Part shown: piece after piece, positions 34,144 through 42,215 of the stretch
Numbering within the stretch: the first letter of the stretch is position 1
Layout of the letters: the number at the start of each line of letters is the position of its first letter
Assembly (NCBI GenBank): GCA_017428785.1
Contig: JAFRQD010000003.1
Span: forward strand, 1-54,187
From: Bacteroidaceae bacterium
GTDB lineage: Bacteria > Bacteroidota > Bacteroidia > Bacteroidales > Bacteroidaceae
Direction of reading: 5' to 3'
Length of the DNA: 54,187 nt
Translations under genes and position numbers: made by a program
Notes under the pieces: model-generated
Seen by the model: the letters and a program-made list of their open reading frames with translations, nothing else
The model's database searches: none
What the model was told of the DNA's origin: nothing

Positions 34144-35106
34144 TTATATTCTGTTCAGTTCCTTTCCCTGCAGGAAGGCGGCGACGTTGCTTGTTGCGAT
34201 GTCGATGAGCCGGCGCCGTGCTGCCAGGGATGCCCAGGCGATGTGGGGCGTGATGAAGCAATTGGGGGCTGAAATCAAAGGACTGCCGTGTCTGGGCGGC
34301 TCTTCGGTCAGCACATCGACACCTGCGGCATAGAGTTTCCCTGCTGCAAGTGCTTCTGCCACAGCCTGTTCGTCGAGCAGAGGGCCGCGGCCTGTGTTGA
34401 TGAGGATGGCAGAGGGCTTCATCAGAGCCAGGCGTTCGCGATTGACGAGATGGTGCGTCTCGGCAGTCAACGGACAATGCAGACTCACCACATCCGACTC
34501 GCTGAAAAGCCGCTCATAGCCTGTTGCCTTTCTGATGTTTAGGTGTCGAAGTTCCTCTTCCGGCTTGCTGCTGACGGCCATGACCTTCATTCCAAAGGCC
34601 TGAGCCATTCGCGCCACTTGCTTGCCGATATTGCCGAGGCCGACGATGCCGAAAGTGAGGCCGTCCAACTCGATGAGAGGAGCCTTCGTGAACGAGAAGT
34701 CTTTGCAGTTTTGCCATGCTCCCTCTCTTACCGCTTTTGCGTGGAGCGCCACCTGGTTCGTGATGTTCAGCAAGTGCGCCATCACCATCTGGGCAACTGA
34801 CATCGTGCTGTAGGCAGGGATGTTCGTCACGGCAATACCTCGACGATGAGCTTCTTCAATATCGACCACATTGTAGCCCGTGGCCAAGACTCCGATATAA
34901 CGAAGATGGGGCAGGGCAGCCATCGCCTTGGCATCGATGATGACCTTGTTCGTCAGCAACACTTCGGCATCTTTGGCTCTTTCAAGCAACTCTTCCGGTT
35001 TCGTGCGCTCATAGACCTTGAGCTCGCCGAAAGCCTTGAGCCCATCCCACGACAAATCGCCCGGATTGGCAGTGTAGCCGTCAAGAATGACCAGCCTTCT
35101 GTTCAT
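34144..35106 (-). CDS. D-2-hydroxyacid dehydrogenase (glycerate dehydrogenase-like)
   Basis: The 320-residue NAD-dependent enzyme interconverts a 2-keto acid and its D-hydroxy acid; hydroxypyruvate/glycerate is the likely pair. It shows the NAD-binding VGLGNIGKQVARMAQAFGMK, the catalytic arginine in INTGRGPLLDE, the glutamate in VDVLTEEPP and the histidine in FITPHIAW. It is the last gene of a run on the minus strand, and its ATG overlaps the stop codon of the PreA-like gene (ATGA). Confidence 0.95.
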   Translation of the reverse strand: MNRRLVILDGYTANPGDLSWDGLKAFGELKVYERTKPEELLERAKDAEVLLTNKVIIDAKAMAALPHLRYIGVLATGYNVVDIEEAHRRGIAVTNIPAYSTMSVAQMVMAHLLNITNQVALHAKAVREGAWQNCKDFSFTKAPLIELDGLTFGIVGLGNIGKQVARMAQAFGMKVMAVSSKPEEELRHLNIRKATGYERLFSESDVVSLHCPLTAETHHLVNRERLALMKPSAILINTGRGPLLDEQAVAEALAAGKLYAAGVDVLTEEPPRHGSPLISAPNCFITPHIAWASLAARRRLIDIATSNVAAFLQGKELNRI

Positions 35107-36584
35107 GCTTTAACTTTATTAAATCTCTTTGACATTCCAATTGCTCCGGTCGGGCAGACGAGGCGGCAGAGGTGGCAGCCCACACACTTTGTGCCGATGA
35201 TGTGCGGCTTCCTTTCTGTCGGGTCGAAAGAGATGGCTTGGTGCCCGCCGTCGGTACACGAGATGTGGCAGCGTCCGCAACCCATGCATTTCTCGCGGTC
35301 TATCTTGGGCAGCACCATCGTTTCTCTGTCGAGCTCAGAAGGTTGGACGAACGAGGGCAGTTGCTCGCCCACGAGGTCCTCGAGGGTCAGCGTCCTGCCT
35401 GCTGCGAGCGAACGCTCTGTGAGGTATGTCTGCATGCCCAGCATGAGGTCGTCGATGATGCGGTAGCCATACTCCATGACAGCCGTGCAGACCTGCACAT
35501 TTCGGCAGCCTATCTGGATGTATTCCAAAGCGTCTCTCCATGTCTCTATGCCGCCGATGCCGCTCAGTTCCAAGCCTTTCATGATAGAATTCTGCGCCAG
35601 TTCGAGGATGAAACGCTGAGCGATGGGCTTCACTGCACGACCCGAATAGCCCGAAACAGTCTTCTTTTCGCTGACCTCTGCCTCGGGCGAGAAAGTGACG
35701 CTCTTGATGGTGTTGATGGCTGAGATGGCGTCTGCTCCGGCGAAGTACGCGCCCATAGCAGGCTCCTTCATGTGTGTGATGTTCGGCGTCATCTTAGGAA
35801 TGACGGGAATCTTCACATTCTGCTTGACATATGCGGTGTAGGCGGTGACAAGTTCGTGGTCCTGTCCCACATCGCTTCCCATGCCAGCCAGTCGCATTTG
35901 TGGGCAGGAGAAGTTCAGCTCCACAGCATCGCAGCCCGCAAACTCCGCCATCTTTGCCAGCTCTATCCACTCCTCTTCGAACTGCCCCATGATGCTTGCG
36001 ATGACAATCTTCGAGGGGTAGTTCTGCTTCAGGCGACGCAAAATGTTGAAGTCCACTTCGTAAGGATTCTCGCTCAGCTGCTCCATATTGCGGAAGCCGG
36101 CAAAGGAAGTGCCCTCTTTGATAGCGTCGAATCGAGGCGAGACCTCGTGGATGTCCTGCTTGCAGATGGTCTTGTAGAAGACGCCTGCCCAGCCCATATC
36201 AAAGGCACGCGCCACCATCTCGTAGTTGGTGCAGACGGCCGAAGAGGCAAGGAAGAAGGGGTTCTCGCACTTGATGCCGCAGAAAGTGATGGAGAGGGAG
36301 GGGGCTTCGTCTGCAGCGGCGGTTGTGTTTGTTGCGATGGCATCGCAACATACGGGACGCAGCAGCTCGCGGATGCGGATAGGCTGGTCGTAATGGATGC
36401 AGGCCTGTTCTGCGCGCTCCAGGTCGGCTTCCTTGCAGTCTGCAATCCACCTGCCGGCATTCTTGATATTGTCAAAACGAATGGCACGAATGGCACGGGC
36501 CGGGTCTCCATTGATGCAAGCTTTCGTGCAAGGAGCGTCTTCGCACAGGAGGCAGCGTGCAGCCTCTTCATTGATGTGTAGCAT
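35103..36584 (-). CDS. preA: PreA-like dihydropyrimidine dehydrogenase with an extra N-terminal iron-sulfur domain
   Basis: The central part (residues about 100-410) is the dihydroorotate-dehydrogenase-like FMN barrel of PreA (LNFSCPQMRLAGMGSDVGQD; ELSGIGGIETWRDALEYIQI). The C-terminus has two [4Fe-4S] motifs (CMGCGRCHISC; CVGCHLCRLVC). In addition, the first about 75 residues resemble the GltD/PreT-type iron-sulfur domain (CLLCEDAPCTKAC, plus C50 and C62), without the FAD and NAD domains that accompany it in DPD. PreA reduces uracil and thymine with NADH through PreT; no PreT gene is present in this window. The electron donor is unclear. It follows the NTase-GHMP gene by 12 nt. Confidence 0.88.
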   Translation of the reverse strand: MLHINEEAARCLLCEDAPCTKACINGDPARAIRAIRFDNIKNAGRWIADCKEADLERAEQACIHYDQPIRIRELLRPVCCDAIATNTTAAADEAPSLSITFCGIKCENPFFLASSAVCTNYEMVARAFDMGWAGVFYKTICKQDIHEVSPRFDAIKEGTSFAGFRNMEQLSENPYEVDFNILRRLKQNYPSKIVIASIMGQFEEEWIELAKMAEFAGCDAVELNFSCPQMRLAGMGSDVGQDHELVTAYTAYVKQNVKIPVIPKMTPNITHMKEPAMGAYFAGADAISAINTIKSVTFSPEAEVSEKKTVSGYSGRAVKPIAQRFILELAQNSIMKGLELSGIGGIETWRDALEYIQIGCRNVQVCTAVMEYGYRIIDDLMLGMQTYLTERSLAAGRTLTLEDLVGEQLPSFVQPSELDRETMVLPKIDREKCMGCGRCHISCTDGGHQAISFDPTERKPHIIGTKCVGCHLCRLVCPTGAIGMSKRFNKVKA

Positions 36585-36596
36585 AAGTGTTTGTAT

Positions 36597-37766
36597 TTAA
36601 GTCCTACGAATAGTGAGTGGGATAGCTTCTTCGTTTTTCTGGCAGAAAGTGGGGGCATCATTGACGACGAGTGCCAAGTAACCTCCTCCGCCTGCTCCTG
36701 GCATCTTCCAAGCCAGGACATCATCCAAGGCAGAGTAGCGGTCGATGTAGTCCTGAACACCCGGCTGAATCATGGCAGGGAACATCGCAACCTGAGCTTC
36801 GAACGATGCGTTGTATGCCGAGGCAAAGGCTTTGAGGTCGAGCTTCATGATGGCTTCCCAACAATCGTCAGCCGCCCGGGCAAGCGTCTTTACCTTTGGC
36901 TCCGTGATGTCCTTGCCTTCCACGACTGAGCAACCAGGTCTGCGAGGAAACATCGGAATGAGGCACAGATGACTCTCCAACCAACCGAGCACCTTTTCCT
37001 CTTGACATTGCTCTATCTTGTCGGGCCAATAGCGTGCATCATAATGATGTCGGCAAAGCCCCGGGATGCAGATGCCGATAGAGTCTTGTGCTCCGGATAT
37101 GATGCCGTCACTTCGCTCTGGGTCGTTCTCGAAGCAGAAGACGAGCTTGGCCAACATTTCGGGGTCCATGTCGGGCAGCTTCACAGGCCAAATCCTCTGT
37201 ATCTGTTTGCGAGTGGAGGTGGAGAGACCGCATCGCTCTCTAACCTCGAAGTCGGGAACAAGCGAGATGGTAAGTGCCCAGCCTGGTGCAAAACAACTGA
37301 CATAAGGCTGGTCTATCCATGTTCCTGCAAGGTCGAGGCGAGTCGGTATCTCGCTAATCTGCTTCTTCAGATCAGTGCTCGAACGGGCATCGAGGCCTTC
37401 AGCAGGCGTCCTTTCAAGCACGATGTACTCGATTCCATGCTCTTCGCAGAACCGCCGCTTCTCTTCGCTCGAGCCGTCGGCATTCACCACAAAGCGGTCA
37501 GGTTTCAGCCATTCTACCGTCGGCACGAAGTCCATCACGCCGCTGCCCTTGTTGATGAAGGCATCTTTCACATATCGAATGCTCTGCACCATAAAGAGGC
37601 GTTCCTGCTCGGGATAGAGCGTCTTGTGGTTCTTATACTTCAATATCGTGTCGTCCGACCCGATGCCCACATACAGGTCGCCATACTGCGCAGCCTGACG
37701 AAAGAACTCCACATGCCCGCTATGCAGCAAATCATAGCAGCCGCTAACAAAGACCTTTTTATTCAT
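36597..37766 (-). CDS. Nucleotidyltransferase-GHMP kinase fusion protein
   Basis: The N-terminal domain (residues about 1-130) is a cytidylyltransferase-type fold with VFVSGCYDLLHSGHVEFF (HxGH-type motif). The C-terminal part (about 143-389) is a GHMP kinase-like domain with motif 1 (IPTRLDLAGTWIDQPYVS) and motif 3 (MPGAGGGGYLALV). A canonical GHMP motif 2 (GLGSSA) is absent; ISGAQDSIGI sits in its place. Bifunctional sugar kinase/activating enzymes are the closest idea, but I cannot name a substrate. It lies immediately after a FucP-type permease gene, overlapping it by ATGA (start MNKK chosen for this), and before the PreA-like gene. Confidence 0.8.
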   Translation of the reverse strand: MNKKVFVSGCYDLLHSGHVEFFRQAAQYGDLYVGIGSDDTILKYKNHKTLYPEQERLFMVQSIRYVKDAFINKGSGVMDFVPTVEWLKPDRFVVNADGSSEEKRRFCEEHGIEYIVLERTPAEGLDARSSTDLKKQISEIPTRLDLAGTWIDQPYVSCFAPGWALTISLVPDFEVRERCGLSTSTRKQIQRIWPVKLPDMDPEMLAKLVFCFENDPERSDGIISGAQDSIGICIPGLCRHHYDARYWPDKIEQCQEEKVLGWLESHLCLIPMFPRRPGCSVVEGKDITEPKVKTLARAADDCWEAIMKLDLKAFASAYNASFEAQVAMFPAMIQPGVQDYIDRYSALDDVLAWKMPGAGGGGYLALVVNDAPTFCQKNEEAIPLTIRRT

Positions 37767-38968
37767 TGAACATTGACCATTGAACATTGACCATTTCTTT
37801 GACTATATATGCTGTATCCCAGCACCACGACGAAGCAGATGAGTGGCACGATATAAGAGTTCGAGATGCCGAACTTGTCGCTTACCATTCCCTGAAGCGG
37901 CGTGAGGAGGGCGCCTCCGAGTATCGCCATGATGAGTCCCGAAGCACCGATCTTGGCGTCGTCGCCCACGCCTTCGAGGGCTATGCCATAGATGGTCGGG
38001 AACTGGAGCGACATGAAGAAGCTGATGAGGACGAGTGAGACGACGGCAATCATGCCGCTTCCGCTCATCAGTATCACGATGAGGCAGAGCACGATATCAA
38101 GTGCTGCGGCCCACGCCATCAGCTTTGCCGGCTGGAAGAACTTCATCAGCCAAGTGAAGAAGAAGCGAGCCACACAGAAGCAGATGATGCTGGCCAGGTA
38201 GTAAGTCGCCGCGCTTGCTTCCTCGATGCCTAACTCTTGCATCACCAGCCTGATAGTGAACGACCAGACACATATCTGCGCTCCCACATAAAAGAACTGC
38301 GCCACAACGCCCCCAACATATCGTTTGTTCTTCAGCAGACGGGCAAAGGAAGCTCCGACGCTACCTTTCGCTGTGTCCTTTCCGCCAGGCATCTTCGAGA
38401 AGGCCATCACAATCATAATGGCGATGAGCACAAAGCCGAGCCCCATATATGTCTCTGAAATGCTGTTCAGCGAAATGTCTTTCAGGATGAATTGCTTGCT
38501 GAGCATGATGCCTGTGATGCTGCCAATCGGGTTGAACGACTGGGCGATGTTGAGCCTTCGGGTTGCTGTCTCGGGCGCTCCCATTGAGAGGATGTAGGGA
38601 TTCGCCGTCGTCTCCAGCACGGAGCAACCGCCGGCAAGGATGTAGATGGCGACAAGATAGAACGGATAACTCTCGGTCAGAGCTGCGGGATAGAACAGCA
38701 TGGCGCCTCCCGCATAGAGCAGAAGTCCCAGGATGATGCCGGCTTTGTAGGACACTTTCCTGATGAAGAGGGCTGCCGGCAAAGCAAAGCAGAAGTAGGA
38801 ACCGTAGAAGGCAAACTGGATGAACGAGGTTTCTGTGTCGCTCATCTGCATCACTTTCTTGAAAGCCGCCAGCAGGGTGTCGGTCATATTGTTTGCCAAT
38901 CCCCATAGGAGGAAGAGAATGGAGACAAGTGCAAACGGCAAGAGGTATTTTTTTTCGAGAGTTTTCAT
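37763..38968 (-). CDS. Sugar:proton symporter of the FucP family
   Basis: The 401-residue, twelve-helix major facilitator resembles L-fucose permease: LFLLWGLANNMTDTLLAAFK, the conserved FYGSYFCFALPAALF, ANPYILSMG and FNPIGSITGIMLS. It should import a hexose or deoxyhexose. Its last residues (NGQCSMVNVQ) come from a TTGAACATTGACC-type microsatellite at the gene junction. The RhaM-like mutarotase gene follows upstream by 43 nt, consistent with a deoxysugar or related sugar system. Confidence 0.93.
   Translation of the reverse strand: MKTLEKKYLLPFALVSILFLLWGLANNMTDTLLAAFKKVMQMSDTETSFIQFAFYGSYFCFALPAALFIRKVSYKAGIILGLLLYAGGAMLFYPAALTESYPFYLVAIYILAGGCSVLETTANPYILSMGAPETATRRLNIAQSFNPIGSITGIMLSKQFILKDISLNSISETYMGLGFVLIAIMIVMAFSKMPGGKDTAKGSVGASFARLLKNKRYVGGVVAQFFYVGAQICVWSFTIRLVMQELGIEEASAATYYLASIICFCVARFFFTWLMKFFQPAKLMAWAAALDIVLCLIVILMSGSGMIAVVSLVLISFFMSLQFPTIYGIALEGVGDDAKIGASGLIMAILGGALLTPLQGMVSDKFGISNSYIVPLICFVVVLGYSIYSQRNGQCSMVNVQ
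37767..37796. repeat. Low-complexity TTGAACATTGACC repeat at a gene junction
   Basis: Two copies of about 13 nt at the boundary between the permease and the fusion gene encode the last permease residues. Similar short repeats occur at 39391-39430, 45881-45959 and 12905-12950. Confidence 0.6.
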
Positions 38969-39011
38969 AAGGTATTTAATATTCTGTTGTCTGTTGTCTG
39001 ATGTCTGTTGT

Positions 39012-39389
39012 CTATTCGTACAGATAGAACATCCGCTCCATCATTTGCCATTTCTCGTCGCTTGTGGCATTAGCCGAGCACCCTTGGAACTGGCTGACGA
39101 AGGCTTCCCATTCAGCTTGACGGGGCAGAGTGGCGAGTCGGGCCATCGCTTTGTCCCAGTCGAAGTGGGCAGGAGCATCCACAATCATGACCAGCATGTT
39201 GCCCAGGATGTAGATTTCCATCTCGAGGATGCCGACCTCGCGAATGCCGTCGCGAACCTCTTTCCAATTGTATGCCTGCGAGTGCCACTTGATGTATTCG
39301 CGCCTGGCCTCTTCGTCGGACTTGAGCGTCAGCGTTTGCACGAACCGCTTCGTCCTGCCTTGATGCTGCTTTTGTAAGTAACCTTCCAT
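39012..39389 (-). CDS. RhaM-type L-rhamnose (or L-fucose) mutarotase
   Basis: The 125-residue protein (start MEGYLQKQHQGRTKRF) belongs to the dimeric alpha/beta-barrel L-rhamnose mutarotase family, which interconverts sugar anomers. Recognisable are YIKWHSQAYNWKEVRDGIRE, ILEMEIYILGNMLVMIVD and WQMMERMFYLYE near the end. A longer in-frame start would run into a low-complexity repeat. It lies between the permease and the MscS channel. Confidence 0.9.
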   Translation of the reverse strand: MEGYLQKQHQGRTKRFVQTLTLKSDEEARREYIKWHSQAYNWKEVRDGIREVGILEMEIYILGNMLVMIVDAPAHFDWDKAMARLATLPRQAEWEAFVSQFQGCSANATSDEKWQMMERMFYLYE

Positions 39390-39390
39390 A

Positions 39391-39511
39391 AAATCATTTA
39401 ACCATTTAATCATTTACCATTTACCATTTTCCCTCCTCAAAGCGGGAATACTGGAGAGTTAGACGCTATTGGTAACTGCTCCCCTCCATAGAGGGAGGGG
39501 TTTGGGGGTCT
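39391..39511. repeat. Low-complexity TTTACCAT repeat and GC-rich palindrome
   Basis: 39391-39430 is a run of ATCATTTAACCATTTA-like units just upstream of the mutarotase start. 39478-39511 holds the palindrome CCCCTCCATAGAGGGAGGGG. A weaker element (CCCTCCTCAAAGCGGGA) lies between them. Confidence 0.65.
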
Positions 39512-39512
39512 T

Positions 39513-40382
39513 TTATTGGTGTACTTGAATCTGCGGGAACGGGAATCCGATGCCTTGCTTGTTAAACTCCGTGTAGATGCGTTCGGTCGTGTCGAAGAAG
39601 ACATTCCAGTATTCGGGAGCAGTAGTCCAGACACGAAGAACGAAGTCCACGCTGCTATCTGCCAGTTCCTTTACGGCGATGAAAGGTGCAGGGTCTTGCT
39701 TGATGCGCTCATCTTGGGCGACGAGTGCCAGCGTGACATCCTTAACCTTTTGTGTGTCAGTGCCATACTCCACGCTTATCGTGAAGTCCACTCGCCGCAA
39801 GTCGTTCTTCGTGTAGTTTGTGATGTTGCCGCTCGAAAGTGCACCATTGGGAATGAAGAGCTCTTTGTTGTCGGTCGTGGTCAGTATCGTGTGGAAGATT
39901 TGGATGGCTTTCACGATGCCGCTCACGCCTTGAGCCTCAATGAAATCACCAACCTTGAAAGGCTTCAGGAACAGCAGGATGATGCCGCCTGCCAGGTTCT
40001 GCAGGTTGCCGCTCAAAGCCATACCGACAGCCAAGCCTGCAGAAGCCAGCAAGGCTGCAAGGCTCGTCGTGTTCACGCCAAGCGTGCCGACAACTGTTAT
40101 GATGAGCAGAGTGATGAGGGAGATATTGACGAAACTCTTCAGGAACGACTGAACGGTCGGCTCCACATTTCGTCTTTCCAACATTCTTGCCACGAGTTTG
40201 TTGACGAACTTAATGGCATAGCGACCGATTACGGCCAGAACAACGGCGAGCAGAATGCTCTTTCCTGCTTCCATTCCCATCGAAATGCCCTCCTTGATCA
40301 GCTGATCCAGTTGTCCGTTTTTCGCTGCTTCAATCACTCCTTTACCCGCCTCAATAGGCGCTACTTGCAAAAAAGATATCAT
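39513..40382 (-). CDS. Small-conductance mechanosensitive channel (MscS family)
   Basis: The 289-residue inner-membrane channel opens on membrane tension and releases solutes during hypo-osmotic shock. It has three membrane helices, the pore helix with the Gly/Ala pattern (ASAGLAVGMALSGNLQNLAG), the adjoining KPFKVGDFIE, and the beta domain (LFIPNGALSSGNITNYTKND). Length and order are typical. A promoter of its own (TAACTTTG at 40413) precedes it. It is the first gene upstream of the mutarotase run and may or may not belong to that operon. Confidence 0.95.
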   Translation of the reverse strand: MISFLQVAPIEAGKGVIEAAKNGQLDQLIKEGISMGMEAGKSILLAVVLAVIGRYAIKFVNKLVARMLERRNVEPTVQSFLKSFVNISLITLLIITVVGTLGVNTTSLAALLASAGLAVGMALSGNLQNLAGGIILLFLKPFKVGDFIEAQGVSGIVKAIQIFHTILTTTDNKELFIPNGALSSGNITNYTKNDLRRVDFTISVEYGTDTQKVKDVTLALVAQDERIKQDPAPFIAVKELADSSVDFVLRVWTTAPEYWNVFFDTTERIYTEFNKQGIGFPFPQIQVHQ

Positions 40383-40412
40383 ATTTTCCGTGTTTTGTTA
40401 GATAAATCAGGG

Positions 40413-40420
40413 CAAAGTTA
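40413..40420 (-). promoter_or_regulatory. TAACTTTG -7 box for mscS
   Basis: The minus strand reads TTTTGTAACTTTGCCC, 30 nt before the ATG at 40382. Confidence 0.75.
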
Positions 40421-40496
40421 CAAAACTTTTTTCACATAAACAAAGATGACGCAAAAAAGCATCTCGATAAAGTTCTCCAGAGTCATCGCCAAACAA

Positions 40497-40607
40497 GTAA
40501 CGAGTAAATTGCAATTAACTAATGTGTCGTTTGCAATTTACTCGTGTTATCTTTTCAAACTTCACGTGGGAAGTCTGGCAAGAACTCGTGTTGCCCTAAT
40601 AGTTTTC
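40497..40607. repeat. Degenerate 22-bp periodic array with a 15-bp inverted repeat
   Basis: ACGAGTAAATTGCAA (40500-40514) and TTGCAATTTACTCGT (40531-40545) are perfect inverted repeats with a 16-nt loop. The core CTCGTG or a variant recurs at 40541, 40563 (CACGTG) and 40585, all 22 nt apart, and a weaker match (CTAATG) lies at 40519. Confidence 0.65.
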
Positions 40608-40689
40608 TTTCGGAGCCGAACAAGGACTGAAAGGTCAGGCGAAGCCGAAGCAGACAGCTTGTGCCCGACTTACTAAAGACGAACCTTAT

Positions 40690-40777
40690 AAATCCTCGTG
40701 TGGATTTACCGAAATCCTCGTGTGAATTTGCCGGAATCCTCGTGTGGATTTGCCGGAATCCTCGTGTGGATTTTCCT
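40690..40777. repeat. 22-bp tandem palindrome array, AATCC-TCGTGT-GGATT family
   Basis: Four near-identical 22-bp units start at 40690, 40712, 40734 and 40756: AAATCC-TCGTGT-GGATTT plus a GCCG or ACCG spacer. The arms AAATCC/GGATTT are an inverted repeat. The array lies in the 426-nt gene-free gap between MscS and the symporter gene, which also holds a stretch resembling TTCGGAGCCGAAC (40610-40623). Confidence 0.9.
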
Positions 40778-40808
40778 GGATTCACATGAAGTTACTTAGC
40801 AGGGGACG

Positions 40809-42215
40809 TTACTGACGGGTTTCTTTCAGTTGTCGGTTGATGTCTGTCATGCGTTCGGCTGTCAAGGGATAAAAGTGACAGGTGAGAATGGCAATGAGAG
40901 CGACGGCGGCAGGAATGAAGGACATGAGCATACGGAGGCAAAGGAGTGCAGATTCAGGTTGGGAGATGACAACCTGATTGACCAATTGTTCATCGGTACG
41001 CGGCATGTAGCCACAGGCAGAGAGAAGCCATAGAACGGCAGCACCGCCAATGGCTCCGCCAAACTTCTGCGCCATAGAACTGGAAGAGAAGATGAGGCCT
41101 GTGGAGGCTGTCTTGTATCGCAACTCAGCATAGTCGCTTACATCGGCATACATCGACCATACGAGGGGCGACATCACACCCGTGAGCATGCTGATGAGAA
41201 CTTGGAAAAGGAGCATAATCCAAAAGCCGACAGGCGAGACAGGAATGAAGAAGAAGCCGATGCTCAGCACCAAGAGGACGGCATTGACGACCATAAACAG
41301 CGGTTTCTTGCCGAGGCGACGAGCGAGGGGAACGGTGCAGGCCACGCCTATCATGTTCGACACTTCGCCTACACTAAGGAACAGACCGGCATAGAAAAGA
41401 AGTGAAAAGTGAAAAGTGAAAAGTGACAAATCAATTGTGGTGTCGAAGCCGATGATGTCGGCAAAGTAATAGGCGACTGTAGCGCCTCGAACCGTACAGA
41501 AGAGATTAAAGCAAAGGGCGGCACCGATGAGCAACCACCAGGGGCGATTGGAGAGGAGCGAACGGAAGTCCTTGCCGATGCTGACCGAGGAAATAGTCTT
41601 TAGGCGCTCGCGTGTCAAAGCAAAGGTGAGCAGGAAGAGCACGAAGCAAGCAGCGGCAATCACCATCATGGCGTGCTGCCAGGCCGTTGTGACAGAAGCA
41701 TCGCTCTTAAAGAAATTCACCAAAGGTTCCCATGCAGCCAAGGCGATGAACGAGCCGCCATAGGCAAAGAACATGCGGAAGGAGGAAAAGACGGTCTTTT
41801 CCTGCGAGTCGTCGGTCATCACGCCCAGCATGGCGCCGTATGGCACGTTGATGGCCGTGTAGATGGTCATCATCAGGATATAAGTGATGTAGGCGTAGAT
41901 GAGTTTGGCGCCATATTCCCAGTCGGGTGTTGTGAAGAGCAGGATGCCTGCAATGCTGAACAACGGCGCCACAAACAACAGGTAAGGCCGATACTTGCCC
42001 CAGCGCGTCTGCGTGCGGTCGGCGATGATGCCCATCATGGGGTCGCTGACGGCATCCCAGATGCGAGTGACAAGTACCAACACGCCGGCATCTACAAGGC
42101 TCAGCCCGAAGATGTTGGAGTAGAAGAAAGGCAGGTAATACGAGAACACCTTCCAGAACATCGACGACGACATATCGCCGAAGCCGTAACCTATTTTTTC
42201 ACTTAAGTGTGCCAT
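40809..42215 (-). CDS. GPH-family sugar:cation symporter
   Basis: This 468-residue, twelve-helix transporter belongs to the glycoside-pentoside-hexuronide (MelB-like) group: [50 protein letters not shown] and [14 protein letters not shown]. In Bacteroides mannan loci the equivalent gene imports mannobiose/mannosylglucose through the inner membrane. It is the last gene of the mannan cluster and overlaps the GH130 gene by 17 nt. Residues 262-274 ([13 protein letters not shown]) are encoded by a 7-nt microsatellite (AAAAGTG, 41401-41425) that is normally intergenic in such genomes. Confidence 0.93.
   Translation of the reverse strand: MAHLSEKIGYGFGDMSSSMFWKVFSYYLPFFYSNIFGLSLVDAGVLVLVTRIWDAVSDPMMGIIADRTQTRWGKYRPYLLFVAPLFSIAGILLFTTPDWEYGAKLIYAYITYILMMTIYTAINVPYGAMLGVMTDDSQEKTVFSSFRMFFAYGGSFIALAAWEPLVNFFKSDASVTTAWQHAMMVIAAACFVLFLLTFALTRERLKTISSVSIGKDFRSLLSNRPWWLLIGAALCFNLFCTVRGATVAYYFADIIGFDTTIDLSLFTFHFSLLFYAGLFLSVGEVSNMIGVACTVPLARRLGKKPLFMVVNAVLLVLSIGFFFIPVSPVGFWIMLLFQVLISMLTGVMSPLVWSMYADVSDYAELRYKTASTGLIFSSSSMAQKFGGAIGGAAVLWLLSACGYMPRTDEQLVNQVVISQPESALLCLRMLMSFIPAAVALIAILTCHFYPLTAERMTDINRQLKETRQ
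41401..41425. repeat. AAAAGTG microsatellite inside the symporter gene
   Basis: Nearly four copies of the 7-nt unit lie inside the GPH symporter gene. Because 7 is not a multiple of 3, any change in copy number by one unit would shift the frame. Confidence 0.8.

Noticed and set aside
36597-37766. L-fucokinase/GDP-fucose pyrophosphorylase (Fkp)
   Set aside because: The protein is much shorter than Fkp, the order is transferase first, and the transferase is of the HxGH type.
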